64,000 nt of DNA from Ascoidea rubescens DSM 1968 (GCF_001661345.1 NW_017962916.1:567369-631368), one strand, 5' to 3'. Numbered from the stretch's first letter, positions 18,446 through 29,194 are shown. Notes: a model not told the origin generated them from the sequence alone. Numbers and translations: made by a program.

Positions 18446-20005
18446 ATGACTCAATCTGATCAAAATAGTATGGATGAAGACCAAAATCACCAAAGGGTTA
18501 TTAGACCTCCTCAATTCACTTCAAAAGCAATAAAACACTACTTGAAAACAAGATTCACAGAATTAATACCATCAAAAGAAGAAATGAAAGCAAATAAACA
18601 TTTGCTAAATCCATTCAAACCTTTAACACAAATGACAGCCAAGCAGTGGAATTTTTTTGGCATTGCATTTTGGGGTTGGACCTTAGATGCTTTTGATTAC
18701 TTTGCTGTTTCTTTAAATGTTACAAACATTGCTCATTCTTTAGACAGGTCCACAAAGGATATTACTTGGGGCATCACTTTGGTTCTAATGTTAAGATCTG
18801 TTGGTGCTATCATATTTGGATATCTAGGTGACAGGTATGGTAGAAAGTGGCCTTTTATTGGAAATTTAATTTTGTTAAGTGTCTTGCAGATTGCAACTGG
18901 ATTCATCAATACTTATAAACAATTTTTAGGTGTTAGATCACTTTTTGGAATTGCAATGGGTGGTGTCTTTGGTAATGCAGCTGCAACTGCTTTGGATGAT
19001 GCTCCTGCTGACGCTAGGGGTGTTCTTTCTGGTATATTTCAACAAGGTTATGCTTTTGGTTATTTATTAGTAGTTATATTTCAAAGAGCCATTACTGACA
19101 CCACAGCAAAGGGATGGAGGTCTCTATTTTGGTTTTCATCGGGTCTTTCTGTCATTTTTATTGTTTGGAGAGCCTTCTTACCGGAAACAGATGCTTTTAT
19201 TAGACACAAACAGCAAACACTAGAAAGTACCGAGGAAAGTAGCAATAAAAGATTTCTCATTCAAGCTAAACAAGCTTTGAAAACTTATTGGTTGATTATG
19301 ATTTACTTGGTCATCTTAATGGCTGCTTTCAATTTTATGTCTCATGGCTCCCAGGATTTATATCCAACCATGTTGACAAACCAATTAAATTTTGATCAGA
19401 ACCAATCAACCTTGACAAATTCTTTAGCTAATATTGGTGCTATCGTCGGGGGGTTCTTTTTTGGTTGGAGCACCAATTTTATCGGAAGAAGATTTGCTAT
19501 TATTATTTGTTGTATTGGAGGTGGTGCAATGATTTACCCCTGGGCTTTTGTTAGAAACGATGGTATTAATGCTGGTGTTTTATTTTTGCAATTTTTTGTT
19601 CAAGGTGCTTGGGGTACATGTCCTTTGCATCTTTCTGAACTATCTCCTCCACATTTCAGATCATTTGTTACAGGTGTGTCGTACCAATTAGGTAACTTAG
19701 CTAGTAGTGCTTCATCAACAATTGAGGCTGCAATTGGTGAAAGATTTCCAATCTTTATTGAGGGAAAAGAAGATGTGTATGATTATGCAAAAGTTATGGC
19801 TATCTTTATGGGTTGTGTGTTTGTTTTCCTTTTGGTTGTAGCTCTTTTTGGACCTGAGAATAGAGGAGCTGATTTGAATGCTGAAGCCCCAGAAAATTAT
19901 GCTCGAGAAGCCAAATTTTATAAAGAAGCTAATGATGAAGAAGAAAAAGTTTCATCTGAATACAATAGGAAAAAAAGATCCTTCGAACATTTAGAAACTC
20001 ATTAG
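18446..20005 (+). CDS. JEN1: Monocarboxylate (lactate/pyruvate) proton symporter
   Basis: This is an MFS transporter of the sialate:H+/Jen family that imports lactate, pyruvate or related carboxylates with protons across the plasma membrane. It has 519 residues, a cytosolic N-terminus, FWGWTLDAFDYF at span 1, the loop signature GDRYGRKWPF, and the Jen substrate motif NFMSHGSQDLYPT (from about residue 296), whose N, H and QD positions are needed for transport in S. cerevisiae Jen1. The C-terminal tail is acidic then basic. Jen2-type dicarboxylate carriers share these motifs, so substrate preference is uncertain. The ATG at 18446 is chosen because the frame upstream starts only at GTG. Confidence 0.92.
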   Translation: MTQSDQNSMDEDQNHQRVIRPPQFTSKAIKHYLKTRFTELIPSKEEMKANKHLLNPFKPLTQMTAKQWNFFGIAFWGWTLDAFDYFAVSLNVTNIAHSLDRSTKDITWGITLVLMLRSVGAIIFGYLGDRYGRKWPFIGNLILLSVLQIATGFINTYKQFLGVRSLFGIAMGGVFGNAAATALDDAPADARGVLSGIFQQGYAFGYLLVVIFQRAITDTTAKGWRSLFWFSSGLSVIFIVWRAFLPETDAFIRHKQQTLESTEESSNKRFLIQAKQALKTYWLIMIYLVILMAAFNFMSHGSQDLYPTMLTNQLNFDQNQSTLTNSLANIGAIVGGFFFGWSTNFIGRRFAIIICCIGGGAMIYPWAFVRNDGINAGVLFLQFFVQGAWGTCPLHLSELSPPHFRSFVTGVSYQLGNLASSASSTIEAAIGERFPIFIEGKEDVYDYAKVMAIFMGCVFVFLLVVALFGPENRGADLNAEAPENYAREAKFYKEANDEEEKVSSEYNRKKRSFEHLETH

Positions 20006-20078
20006 ATACCATGATGATACATTAATGATTTTATATTTTATATTTTATATTTTCTTATTAACTACTTAATGAAAGTCC

Positions 20079-21206
20079 CTAATTGATTAGCAATTTTTTC
20101 TTATGCTTGTCAAGTAATTTGAATAAATATTCAAATGGTTCTCCAACGTCAAGAGTATGAAAATAAAAGTCTTCTGAATTAAAAAATTCAGGCAATTCTA
20201 TATTTGGATCAGCTATCATCAATTGGGCAGCCAAAGAACCAGTTGAATCAGAATCTCCTCTGTGGTTAATTGAAATATCTAGCAAATCATCAAAATCTTT
20301 TGCTACTTGACTAGAGTAAATAGCGATTCCCAATGATTCGTGAGCTACCCAACCTTTACCAAGCCTACCAACTAACTCATCATGTCTCAAAATATTCTTG
20401 TTTTTTTTAGATTCTTGTATAACGTCTACTAAATCCTCAAGATACTTCAACATATTCAAAACTTCTTTTTTATCATCTTCGGATTCTAAAAATTCACTAT
20501 AAGCTGTTAAGATTTTCAAATTTTCATTGAAAGACTCATCGAAGGACTTTCCTTCCATGATAAGCTTTAAATAACCTAGGAAGAACCCACCACTTAAATA
20601 ACCCATTGGATTAGAGTGCGTGGTGGCGCCCTGTCTGGAGCCTATATCAAATAATTCAGGCAATGATAGCCTCTGTGACAAGATAATCAATGGAGCAACT
20701 CTCATAATTGTGCCACAGCCCTTTGAGTTGTTTAGCTTATCAGAATATGTACCCATTTTGTTGTTCTTTATAGCTCCAAGACATGTCAAACCTGGGGCTC
20801 GAGCATTCCACAAAGATTCATAAGAAAGTAACTTGTTTTTTTTATTTGATTTAAGGATCTTCCAACGCTTTGGCTGATCAAAACTTACATTAGAAGTTCC
20901 ATTTTGCTGTGTTAAATACCAATCTTTGTAATTTTTCCAAATTTCAAGAACTAATTTGTCGCTGTTTATGTGATTGCTATCTTTCAGACCAAGATAATCG
21001 AAGATTCCATTTAAACAAAAGAAACTCATTTGAGTGTCGTCAGAAACCAACCACTCCCCCTTAGCTAGTTTGGTTTTTGTAATACCTGATTTTCCAAATA
21101 CTTCTTTTATGAAGCTCCAAGTCCAAAACTCCACCTTTCTACCAATAGCATCACCAATTGCTCCTGCAACTAATACTTGTTTGATTTTGTTTATAGTTAT
21201 GGCCAT
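20079..21206 (-). CDS. ADP-ribosylglycohydrolase family protein (DraG/ARH fold)
   Basis: The 375-residue protein carries the family's metal-site signatures in order: GAIGDAIGRKVEF near the start, SDDTQM, GCGTIMRVAPL, THSNPMGYLSGG, AHESLGIAIY and the C-terminal HRGDSDSTGSLAAQL. The acidic and Thr residues of SDDT and GDSDST fit the Mg2+ ligands of this fold. Relatives remove ADP-ribose from proteins, O-acetyl-ADP-ribose or other adducts. The true substrate cannot be told from sequence. I start at the ATG at 21206, directly before the domain; the open frame upstream begins with GTG. A TATATAA lies about 85 bp upstream. The family is unusual in budding yeasts as far as I know, so transfer from bacteria or filamentous fungi is possible, although composition matches the neighbours. 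Confidence 0.88.
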   Translation of the reverse strand: MAITINKIKQVLVAGAIGDAIGRKVEFWTWSFIKEVFGKSGITKTKLAKGEWLVSDDTQMSFFCLNGIFDYLGLKDSNHINSDKLVLEIWKNYKDWYLTQQNGTSNVSFDQPKRWKILKSNKKNKLLSYESLWNARAPGLTCLGAIKNNKMGTYSDKLNNSKGCGTIMRVAPLIILSQRLSLPELFDIGSRQGATTHSNPMGYLSGGFFLGYLKLIMEGKSFDESFNENLKILTAYSEFLESEDDKKEVLNMLKYLEDLVDVIQESKKNKNILRHDELVGRLGKGWVAHESLGIAIYSSQVAKDFDDLLDISINHRGDSDSTGSLAAQLMIADPNIELPEFFNSEDFYFHTLDVGEPFEYLFKLLDKHKKKLLIN

Positions 21207-21827
21207 TGTCCAAAACACTGAATTTGCTAGGTTAATTTTTCTTTTCTTTTTTTGTTGTCTCACAGCTAGATAAAGGAGCTAGCCTTTTTTATATAGTGTA
21301 AGATCTAAAACCAAACAGAGACCACAGCCTGCGAGTTTCTGGAAAGATACAAATTTATGGATAGAAATTCAGTACTTATTGCTAGTGCCTTGAGTTTATT
21401 TTAGCTACTCCTCAGCCTGCTATTGTTTGCTTATAATTTGTTTATGATTTGCGCTACGTTGCAATACAAGAACAGAACAATAGAGACAAGCTTCTATTGT
21501 TTGTATTGGTACTTTTCTTTGCCCAAAATGCATTTTTGAAACTACCAAAGCTGTTCAGAGCATGTTTTTGGTGGCTCGCAACAGAAAATCTTCTTTGTTT
21601 CGCCAGTTTCTCTACAACTCTATTTCTGTGTCTAAACATTGTTCTGATTAAACCTTTGCTGATGCTCTGCAACAAAATTTGGATATTACAAAAAATGGTA
21701 AAGAATGAAAGAAATTTACAGATCACAAAGTAAGTCATTATTAATCGAATAGACAGAGATGTTTATACGGAAAATAAAAAGTGGAATATGAATAATGAAT
21801 TGTAGTAAAAAAAAATTGGTTTGGCTC
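21207..21827. other. Promoter region between the glycohydrolase and the PEX6 3' end
   Basis: This holds the leftward glycohydrolase promoter (TATA on the minus strand at 21289-21295). An imperfect hairpin lies near 21460-21508 (CAATACAA ... ACAATAG against CTATTGTTTGTATTG). Frames crossing the hairpin on both strands lack ATG starts and I do not call them. Confidence 0.5.
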
Positions 21828-24800
21828 CTAAATATTTTCAAAGCTTTCCCTCACCTTGATGTAATGTTTCAATTCATCAGCAGATATACTAGGTATTAGT
21901 TCATTTCTCGCTTTGATGAAATCCTGTTGTTGAACTACGACATCTGTATCCTCACTTGTAGCTACCACATCAAACCAAGTTCGAAGACTTATAGGACCTT
22001 TTCCTTCGAGAACCATTCTTTCATTATAATCTTTAACCTTTTTATCGACTTCTCCTGCTCGTCTGGTCATTGAATTCAACATCGCGTCACTGCAAAGAGC
22101 ATAGAAATCAGCACCAGTGAAATTAAATGCACAGGTCTCAGCAACCTCCTTTAACGAAACCTTTTCATCCAACTTGAACTTTCTAGTTAACGCTTCTAGA
22201 ATCTTCAATTGTTTGTCATGAGTATCAGAAACACCCAAATACAACATTTTATCAAACCTTCCTGGTCTTAATAAGGCGTCATCTAGCAAATCTGGTCGAT
22301 TTGTCGCCCCTACAACAAAAACGTCATCTCCACCACCATCACTGCTGGACATACCATCCAACTCTGCTAAAAGTTGAGACACAATTCTATCCATTACACC
22401 ACCAGAATCTCCCTGATTACCTCTTTTTGGCGCAACAGAATCTAACTCATCAAAAAAAATCACACAAGGTTTAGCATCTCTTGCTTTTTGGAAAACTTTT
22501 CGCACATTTGCCTCAGACTCACCAATATACATGTTCAACAACTCCGGTCCTTTTACACTGAAAAAATTAAGAGAAAAATTTGTTGCTATTGCCTTTGCAA
22601 GAAGGGTTTTTCCAGTTCCTGGTGGTCCATAAAACAATATTCCCGATCGTTTTTTAAGCCCATTATTGAATAATTCAGGATTCTTAAGAGGCATTTCAAT
22701 TGTATCCAAAATTTCATCTTTAACGAGATCTAATCCACCGATATCTTCCCATTTCACATTCGGAATTTTGGGTGCACCGATCGAATCACTATACTTTCCT
22801 CTAGTTTCATTAATTGATTTCTCAAAACTATTTGGGAAAATACTAATATAACCGCCAGTAGCTAAAATTAAATCATGAAAAGAAATCTGTCTATCTTTTA
22901 ATAATCCCACATTATTTCTGATAAAAGAATAATAATAATCCAATGAAATATTCTTAGCATTACGAACTATCACATTTAAATCCTTTGGTGTAAGCCCAGC
23001 TGATTGCAAACTTAACGAGCTCGCTACAATATCATTTCTTGGTATAAATTTAAAATTTGAAGTTTTAAAGACCTCAATAAACTCATGATAAAAATTCGAT
23101 TCACTGTTTCTTGAATAATTTAAAGTATCAAAATCAATTAAAAACTTGAATATTTCGTTTCTTTCATTTTCATTAGGAACACTAATTGGAATCTCAAACT
23201 TGATCAAGCTTCGAATATCTTCACTTATCTTATCCAAATCATTAATTGATATAATAAATATTATTCCAGGTTTTTTAAGATAATCATTAATCATTTCAAT
23301 AAATTTTAAATTGAAATTGTTTTTCTTATCCATCGAATCGCTTGGATCATTTGTAGAATCATTTTTTTTACACAAAGCATCAAAATGCGTGAAAAAAATT
23401 ATTAATGGAGAACAACTCTCTACAATTTTATCTAATTTACCTCTTATCATTCCCACGGTTTTCAAATCCTGGCCTGGAATTAACAAATCATAGCAATTTA
23501 GTTCAATTAAATTGATACCCATCTCAATAGCAAGACTTCTAACAAGGGTTACTTTACCAACACCTCGGGTTAGAGAGTGTAAAAGTACAGTGGTTTTTAG
23601 GTTAGTTTTAGATTTGTTTTTAAAAGATGTCAAGGAAATTTTAATTAATTTTCGGAGTTTTTTGGCATAACTAAAGAGAACTGAATCACTGTTATTTGAA
23701 GGATATTTAAAATAAGGTCTTAGATTAAGATATTCATACCAATTAAAGCTTGTTGAGTTTGAAGGTAATTTAAAATTATTGATTATTCCGGATTGAACCA
23801 TTTTAGTCTGAGAAGGATCAATTATAAATTGTTCCAAGGATTCCGTATGATTATTTTGATTGTTTATTATGTTATCATCACTTGAAATATCAGTGATAAT
23901 AAACCAGACTATGGCATTATTATTTCCTTTGGGGATGATGGAAGGAAATTGCAAACTAGAGTTATCGTCATCAAGATTGGAACTGTTGAGTGTATTAGGA
24001 TTTTGTATTGTATCTCCATAAATATCAAAATAATTTCTAGCCATTTGAAGATCTATTAAAATTGGAATCAAATCATTTTTTTTAACCAACCTAAATTTTG
24101 ATTCAAAAAATTGTTTTAATTTAAGTAGGAAAATGGGTTGATAAGTTTTATTTAAAGAGATTGGAGAGGATATTCTTGAGATGGTGGCTCTTTTAGCGAC
24201 TTTGAAATTTGAAAAATAATCCTTTGGTAATTGGTTTGTCAAGTTTTGTTGTTGCTTTTGATTTGAATCTGAATCTGAATCAGAGTCTAAGTCGTTGGGG
24301 ATAATTTTTGATAATATTAATCTTTTGGGCTTATTTAAATTGATTAAAAAAATTGGGGATAAATAAATTGTATTTGAACTATAGTTGTTTGGCTCAATTA
24401 ATGCAAACAATTTAATTTTAAAAAGGGTTTTATTTTTCAATTTGATATTGATAAAGTCACCACTAAATGAGCCAAGTTTAATTAAATCTGATAGTTTAAC
24501 AAAACCAAAAATTTGATCGTCCTCTTTTAGTAATGGATCAGGTATAATGTTATTTATTTGATGAGGCAATGGTTTAACATTGAATTGAAATTCATATTGA
24601 AACTGGTTTTGAATTTGGCCAGTTAGAGATAGGTTAAATTTAGAGATGTTGTTGTTATTGTTGCTATTGTTGCTATTGCTGTTGTTATTAGTAGGATTAT
24701 CATTTATGGATTTAGTAACTGTATTTGAGTTTTTAATTAAGGTGATTTTGGTTTCATTTGAGATTAAACCTTGATTGAAAGGTTCAGTTAGTATGACCTT

Positions 24801-25331
24801 ACCATCGTTGATTATATTTTCGTTAATGTTATTAATTTTGATGATATTTTTAAGATTTTCGTCATTGATACTATTGAATAGATAGGAGTCCTTTTGAATG
24901 ATTTTTTTATTAAAGAAATCATTGAAAAACAGTTTTAATTTTTGTTTTGGTAAACTATTGAAGATATTATAGTAAAAGGAATTTAGAGATATTACAATGT
25001 GGTCTAAGAATATGGGATTAACAGAGATAATCAAGGATTTGTCGATAGTTAGATTTTGATGAAAGTTCAAAAAGTTTAGTATTTTTATGAAGTAGTTATC
25101 CAAATTGTTATCAATTGAGTGTAGTTTGAATACTTTGAAGTCTGATAGTAACGAAGAACCCAAAAATTTGATTGAAACGTATTTATCGTTGATTTTGAGA
25201 ACATCAGAATCGAATAGATCATTATATAGGCTTTTTGATATTGAGACCAAATCGTTTGAGAGAACAGTTGAATCATTGAGGAATATTGTGTTGACCAATA
25301 TGGGAGATGAGATGGGTGTGTTTGGCTCCAT
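21828..25331 (-). CDS. PEX6: Peroxisomal AAA-ATPase Pex6
   Basis: Pex6 pairs with Pex1 in the hexameric motor that extracts ubiquitinated Pex5 receptor from the peroxisomal membrane. The 1167 residues hold two N-terminal domains rich in Asn, a first AAA module with a degenerate Walker A (TRGVGKVTLVRSLA), and a well conserved second module with GPPGTGKT (about residue 895), the Walker B FFDELDS, GATNRPDLLDDALLRPGRFD and a FTGADFYALCSDAM sensor-2 helix. An inactive D1 and active D2 are normal for Pex6. S. cerevisiae Pex6 is 1030 residues; the extra length is Asn/Asp-rich N-terminal loops. The ATG at 25331 gives MEPNTPISSP. A D-amino-acid oxidase ending SKL follows at 26.8 kb. Confidence 0.95.
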   Translation of the reverse strand: MEPNTPISSPILVNTIFLNDSTVLSNDLVSISKSLYNDLFDSDVLKINDKYVSIKFLGSSLLSDFKVFKLHSIDNNLDNYFIKILNFLNFHQNLTIDKSLIISVNPIFLDHIVISLNSFYYNIFNSLPKQKLKLFFNDFFNKKIIQKDSYLFNSINDENLKNIIKINNINENIINDGKVILTEPFNQGLISNETKITLIKNSNTVTKSINDNPTNNNSNSNNSNNNNNISKFNLSLTGQIQNQFQYEFQFNVKPLPHQINNIIPDPLLKEDDQIFGFVKLSDLIKLGSFSGDFINIKLKNKTLFKIKLFALIEPNNYSSNTIYLSPIFLINLNKPKRLILSKIIPNDLDSDSDSDSNQKQQQNLTNQLPKDYFSNFKVAKRATISRISSPISLNKTYQPIFLLKLKQFFESKFRLVKKNDLIPILIDLQMARNYFDIYGDTIQNPNTLNSSNLDDDNSSLQFPSIIPKGNNNAIVWFIITDISSDDNIINNQNNHTESLEQFIIDPSQTKMVQSGIINNFKLPSNSTSFNWYEYLNLRPYFKYPSNNSDSVLFSYAKKLRKLIKISLTSFKNKSKTNLKTTVLLHSLTRGVGKVTLVRSLAIEMGINLIELNCYDLLIPGQDLKTVGMIRGKLDKIVESCSPLIIFFTHFDALCKKNDSTNDPSDSMDKKNNFNLKFIEMINDYLKKPGIIFIISINDLDKISEDIRSLIKFEIPISVPNENERNEIFKFLIDFDTLNYSRNSESNFYHEFIEVFKTSNFKFIPRNDIVASSLSLQSAGLTPKDLNVIVRNAKNISLDYYYSFIRNNVGLLKDRQISFHDLILATGGYISIFPNSFEKSINETRGKYSDSIGAPKIPNVKWEDIGGLDLVKDEILDTIEMPLKNPELFNNGLKKRSGILFYGPPGTGKTLLAKAIATNFSLNFFSVKGPELLNMYIGESEANVRKVFQKARDAKPCVIFFDELDSVAPKRGNQGDSGGVMDRIVSQLLAELDGMSSSDGGGDDVFVVGATNRPDLLDDALLRPGRFDKMLYLGVSDTHDKQLKILEALTRKFKLDEKVSLKEVAETCAFNFTGADFYALCSDAMLNSMTRRAGEVDKKVKDYNERMVLEGKGPISLRTWFDVVATSEDTDVVVQQQDFIKARNELIPSISADELKHYIKVRESFENI

Positions 25332-25919
25332 TGTTCAAGCAAAGTGGAAGAAGATTCTGCGTGTTTGGGAAGATGTAAAAAGGATAATGGTACTAATTTA
25401 TAGAATCTAATGAGACTTTTCCATAGCTTATCGATAGAACAAAGCAAATCATATAACTTATAAGCTCAGATGGAGGAGTTTTTGTTGAAATTTGGGATGG
25501 AAATTTCCCAAGTTCTAGGTTTGCCCCGAATTGCCGATGCGGGACGCGTTGGGGCAAAAAGGGACGCTCTGAAATATTGAATATAAAAAGTATAAAAAAA
25601 TATAAAAATTATAAAAAATATAAGCAGCGAGATGTTGTAGAAGGATTTTCTCATGGTTTAATCAAATATAAGGCTTAGAAGAAGAATGTGTATTTAAATC
25701 TAACATTTAAATGGTTATTAGAAGTATGAATTGAATAAAAAATTTACTAAAAAAAAAAAAAGCGAGCACCAAGAATTTCAATTTTTTTTCTTTGAATATT
25801 AATATTGGAAATAAATCAACCAAAGTTATTGTTATTAAAATATCATTTAAATCATCCTGTGAATAGTGTAGAGTACATTAAATCAAATCAAATAAAATTA
25901 AAATAAACAGATACTAGAC
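25332..25919. other. Intergenic region upstream of PEX6 and downstream of COX7
   Basis: AT-rich with several A runs. A short GC-richer patch lies around 25500-25570. No gene, repeat array or RNA is recognised. Confidence 0.5.
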
Positions 25920-26202
25920 TTATTTCTTCTCTTTGATTCCGAGAATGGCTCTACCAGAGTAATAAAGAGTGGCACCGGTGGTAAAAGCAAATAAACCCCA
26001 GAAAGGGTAGATGTAGAATTTAGAACGAGGGTGCTATTGGCAACAATTAGTAACGGTTGGTTAGTAAATGAAGAAGGAATTTCGATAAGCAGGTGCAGAA
26101 AAGCTGGGAGATAGAAGTCTACTAAGAACATACTCTCATCCATAGTGATTTATCAGAGTTTTGATATAATCTTTGTAATTCAATAACAGTGTTTTTTGGC
26201 AT
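25920..26202 (-). CDS. COX7: Cytochrome c oxidase subunit VII, two exons
   Basis: Cox7 is a small single-span nuclear-encoded subunit of complex IV in the inner mitochondrial membrane. Exon 1 (26202-26134) encodes MPKNTVIELQRLYQNSDKS through LWMR. A 100-bp intron (26133-26034) starts GTATGT, has a perfect TACTAAC branch site and ends AATAG. Exon 2 (26033-25920) encodes HPRSKFYIYPFWGLFAFTT and ends GIKEKK. The spliced product is 60 residues, the same length as S. cerevisiae Cox7, and shares its WxRHPRS ... YPF ... GIKxKK pattern. The S. cerevisiae gene has no intron. Unspliced frames in this DNA are misleading. The gene is divergent from the D-amino-acid oxidase gene. Confidence 0.93.
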
Positions 26203-26765
26203 TTTGGTGTTGATTGTGAGTGAGTGATAATATGTGTTGTGGTATGTAAATTGGAATTGATAGCTCAGATGTTGGATATAAGAGGTGATAGTGAAATAAA
26301 GGGCATAACAGTAATCACCTTTTCTCGCAATCTCAGCCAATGAAAAGCGGATTTTTTCCAATTTGTTTTTTTCACACCATTTTCAATACAACTACCGAGT
26401 ATTAGACGGAAACGTGACTTGGATCACGTCTTCAAACCGATATGTGGTCGGAAGTGGTGCGGGAGGCCAGAAGCGAGCTCGCTGAAAATGGCCTTGCCCG
26501 ACGCTTAAACGATATCCCAAAGCGATACGCGGTGTAGTTTTCCGGCCCGATCTCAGCGCATCGGTCTGTTCGTGATTTCCGTGCTCCATTTACGGCGCAC
26601 TTCGAGCTCATTTCTCTATCTCAGACATTGGATTTGATGATGAGATAAGAAATCGAGTTGTTGGAGATGAGGTATATAATATGCCTCTAGTTTCGAGGTT
26701 TTTTTTTGCAATGATGGATTGTTTTCTCTTTTGTTGCTGCTTATCCACTGTTTGTAACATTTGAA
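26203..26765. promoter_or_regulatory. Divergent COX7 / D-amino-acid oxidase promoter with GC-rich core
   Basis: The central part (about 26400-26610) is GC-rich compared with both flanks and contains GAAGCGAGC (26470-26478), a 9-mer also found in the DCS1/CAF120 promoter island. A TATATAA at 26673-26679 lies 87 bp before the oxidase ATG. Frames through the island have no conserved content. Confidence 0.5.
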
Positions 26766-27824
26766 ATGACTAAAGCTGTGGTCTTGGGTTCTGGTATTAT
26801 TGGTTTATACACTGTTTTTCATTTGCTTGAGAAGCAGATCAAGCCATCGGATATCACTGTTGTAGCTGAGTATTTCGCTGATGATCAATCGATAAACTAC
26901 ACTTCGCCATGGGCTGGCGGTAACTTTTGTGCCATTTCTCCCTCTGATCCTTTATCGTTGGAAATGGATAAGTTTACTTATTTGAATTTGTTCAAAGTCC
27001 AAAAGGCACTAGGTGGCCCAGAAAAGTCTGGTTTAGACATGATGCCAATGACCGAATTCTGGGACTACGATCCACCTTCTGAGAAATTAAAGTCTTTGCA
27101 ATCCTATTTGAAGGATTTCAAGATCTTGTCCAGGGATGAGTTGGCCAAGAAAAACGAACCCAAAATCAAGTTTGGTATCAGCTACACCACATGGAACTTC
27201 AACTGTCCATTTTTCTTGAAGAAAATGAGTGATTACATGAGATCCAAGGGAATTCTTTTTGTTCAAAGAAAGCTAACTCACATCTCGCAAGCATTTTTAG
27301 ATGAATCTACCAAGGTTGTCTTCAACTGCACAGGAATTGGCGCCAGAGATTTGGTCAAGGACCACAATGTCTTCCCTGGCAGGGGCCAGGTCGTCGTCAT
27401 CAAGGCTCCTCACATCAAGGAAAACTGTGTTCGCTGGGGAAAGAGCACAGCAACCTATATCATCCCCAGGCCCTACTCCCAGGACTCGTTGGTGTTGGGT
27501 GGCTTTATCCAGAAGGACTGCTGGTCTGGCGACACTTATGGCGATCAGACCGAGGACATCCTCAGGCGAACCACTGCATTGTTGCCCCAGATCCTCGAGC
27601 AAAACGCCCATGGCAGTAGAATAGAGGACCTTGAGATCAAGAGAGTGGCTGCTGGATTGAGGCCTTACAGACATGGTGGACCTAGGGTGGAAGAAGAACA
27701 GCTTCCTGAGGGCAAGAGTGTGGTGCACTGCTATGGCCAAGCTGGCACTGGGTACCAGAGTGGGATGGGCTGGACCAACACTGCGACAGATCTCTGGCTC
27801 AGGCGAAGGAGTTCAAAGTTGTGA
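26766..27824 (+). CDS. DAO1: Peroxisomal D-amino-acid oxidase (FAD-dependent)
   Basis: The enzyme oxidises D-amino acids to 2-oxo acids, NH3 and H2O2. The 352 residues begin with a Rossmann FAD motif VVLGSGIIGL, followed by NYTSPWAGGNFC, FNCTGIGARDL, GRGQVVVIKAP and the C-terminal signature HCYGQAGTGYQSGMGWTNTA. The protein ends in SKL, a canonical PTS1 peroxisome signal, consistent with H2O2 production beside catalase. S. cerevisiae lacks the enzyme, whereas many other yeasts use it to grow on D-alanine. The gene uses more C and G at third positions than its neighbours, which suggests high expression. It is divergent from COX7 with a TATA box 87 bp upstream. Confidence 0.93.
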   Translation: MTKAVVLGSGIIGLYTVFHLLEKQIKPSDITVVAEYFADDQSINYTSPWAGGNFCAISPSDPLSLEMDKFTYLNLFKVQKALGGPEKSGLDMMPMTEFWDYDPPSEKLKSLQSYLKDFKILSRDELAKKNEPKIKFGISYTTWNFNCPFFLKKMSDYMRSKGILFVQRKLTHISQAFLDESTKVVFNCTGIGARDLVKDHNVFPGRGQVVVIKAPHIKENCVRWGKSTATYIIPRPYSQDSLVLGGFIQKDCWSGDTYGDQTEDILRRTTALLPQILEQNAHGSRIEDLEIKRVAAGLRPYRHGGPRVEEEQLPEGKSVVHCYGQAGTGYQSGMGWTNTATDLWLRRRSSKL

Positions 27825-28099
27825 TTGGGCTGTGATCGGGCTGTGATCGAGCTATAGCATTCTCCATAGAGAAGTGCTGCCATTTCAGACCAGCGATTTG
27901 GCTTTTCCAAACGCTTTTCCAAACGCACGCAGAGTTCGCGCAACATTTTTTTTGTTTTTCTTCCACCCACGCTCTTTATCGCTGGAGGAAGTCGTTATAT
28001 TGTGTTTATAACCAAACAAGTTTCTTATTGCTAGCTGCCTGCTTCTTAAATGACTTCTTCTTCCTTCACTTCTCCTGTATAGTACTATTCTCTAGATTT

Positions 28100-29194
28100 A
28101 TGACAAATAAAACCACTCCCCTAATAAATCAGACCGGAAATTCTTCGCAGAAATCACACAATTCACATGAGAAAACAGAAATACCCAAAAATGATTCTTC
28201 AGATCCAGTCGTAGTCGCTAAAAGAAAAAGAGGAAGACCTAGAAAAACGAGCATCACTGAAAATAACACCACCAACAACACCAACAACAGCAAAAACAAG
28301 AACAACAAGACTAATTCCAAACCATCCACCCCTGCCCACGAAGGAAGGTTGTTGCGAAAAAGACCTAACCAAGACAACTTTCAAAATTCAATATCAAAAA
28401 AACAAAAAATTAAAAAAATCAAATTTATTTTCAACCCAAAACCTCCATTATTAAACCCTTCTCAGCGCATTCCCCCTCCAAAATTTTCTCAATTTGAACA
28501 CTATCTAAACTCTTTCAAGTCCCTAGACAACGACGTTTCAATCGACACATTCAACGACATTGTTCAGAAAGATTCACTCCTTCTAACCAAGATCAAACAT
28601 GGTCTTACAAACAATATTCTAAAACTAAACGACAGCAAAGAAATCATCAAAATTCCAAAGGAAAAACCCTACCAAGACCCTATAAAGTACTCACAAATTG
28701 TTCACAGCGATCACCTCCTTGCTCATGCAATCAAACTATCCAAAATCCATAACGACTTGCGTAAAAATCACATCTTGAAATGCAAAAAAATAGCCTCAAT
28801 GATACAAATTCACTTCAATAGATTGAAAAAACTCAAGAAAAATGAATACCAACAAGAACTAAAAAGAAGACAAACGTTGGCAAAATTTGTCATGAGATTA
28901 GTTAAATCATACTGGAAAAAGGCTGAAAAGGCTCATCAAATCCAACTCAATGCTAAGCAAAAAGAAATCCAAATGGAAAAGAGCAACATTAATATGACAA
29001 AAATGGTTCTCGAGTCTCAGTTAAGAACTGTAGAGCATGTAATGAAAAACAACTTATTAAGTGGTTTCCCCAAAAAGACTCAAAATCAAATCAATTCTGA
29101 TTCCGATTCTGATTCTGACGACGGAATTGATTCCGATATTTACTCTAATCCTTATGACTTAGAAGCTGAAACTCCTAAAACTAATACCACTGAC

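Noticed and set aside
21449-21738. 94-codon frames on both strands between the glycohydrolase and PEX6
   Set aside because: They mirror each other, neither starts with a convincing ATG, and they cover a hairpin-like repeat.
25898-26361. Two minus-strand frames of about 80 codons
   Set aside because: Both are reading artefacts of the spliced COX7 gene, one running into the intron and the other into the 5' leader.
26392-26589. 65-codon frame in the COX7/oxidase promoter
   Set aside because: Lies wholly in the GC-rich promoter island, with no conserved residues and in a position that would overlap regulatory DNA of both genes.
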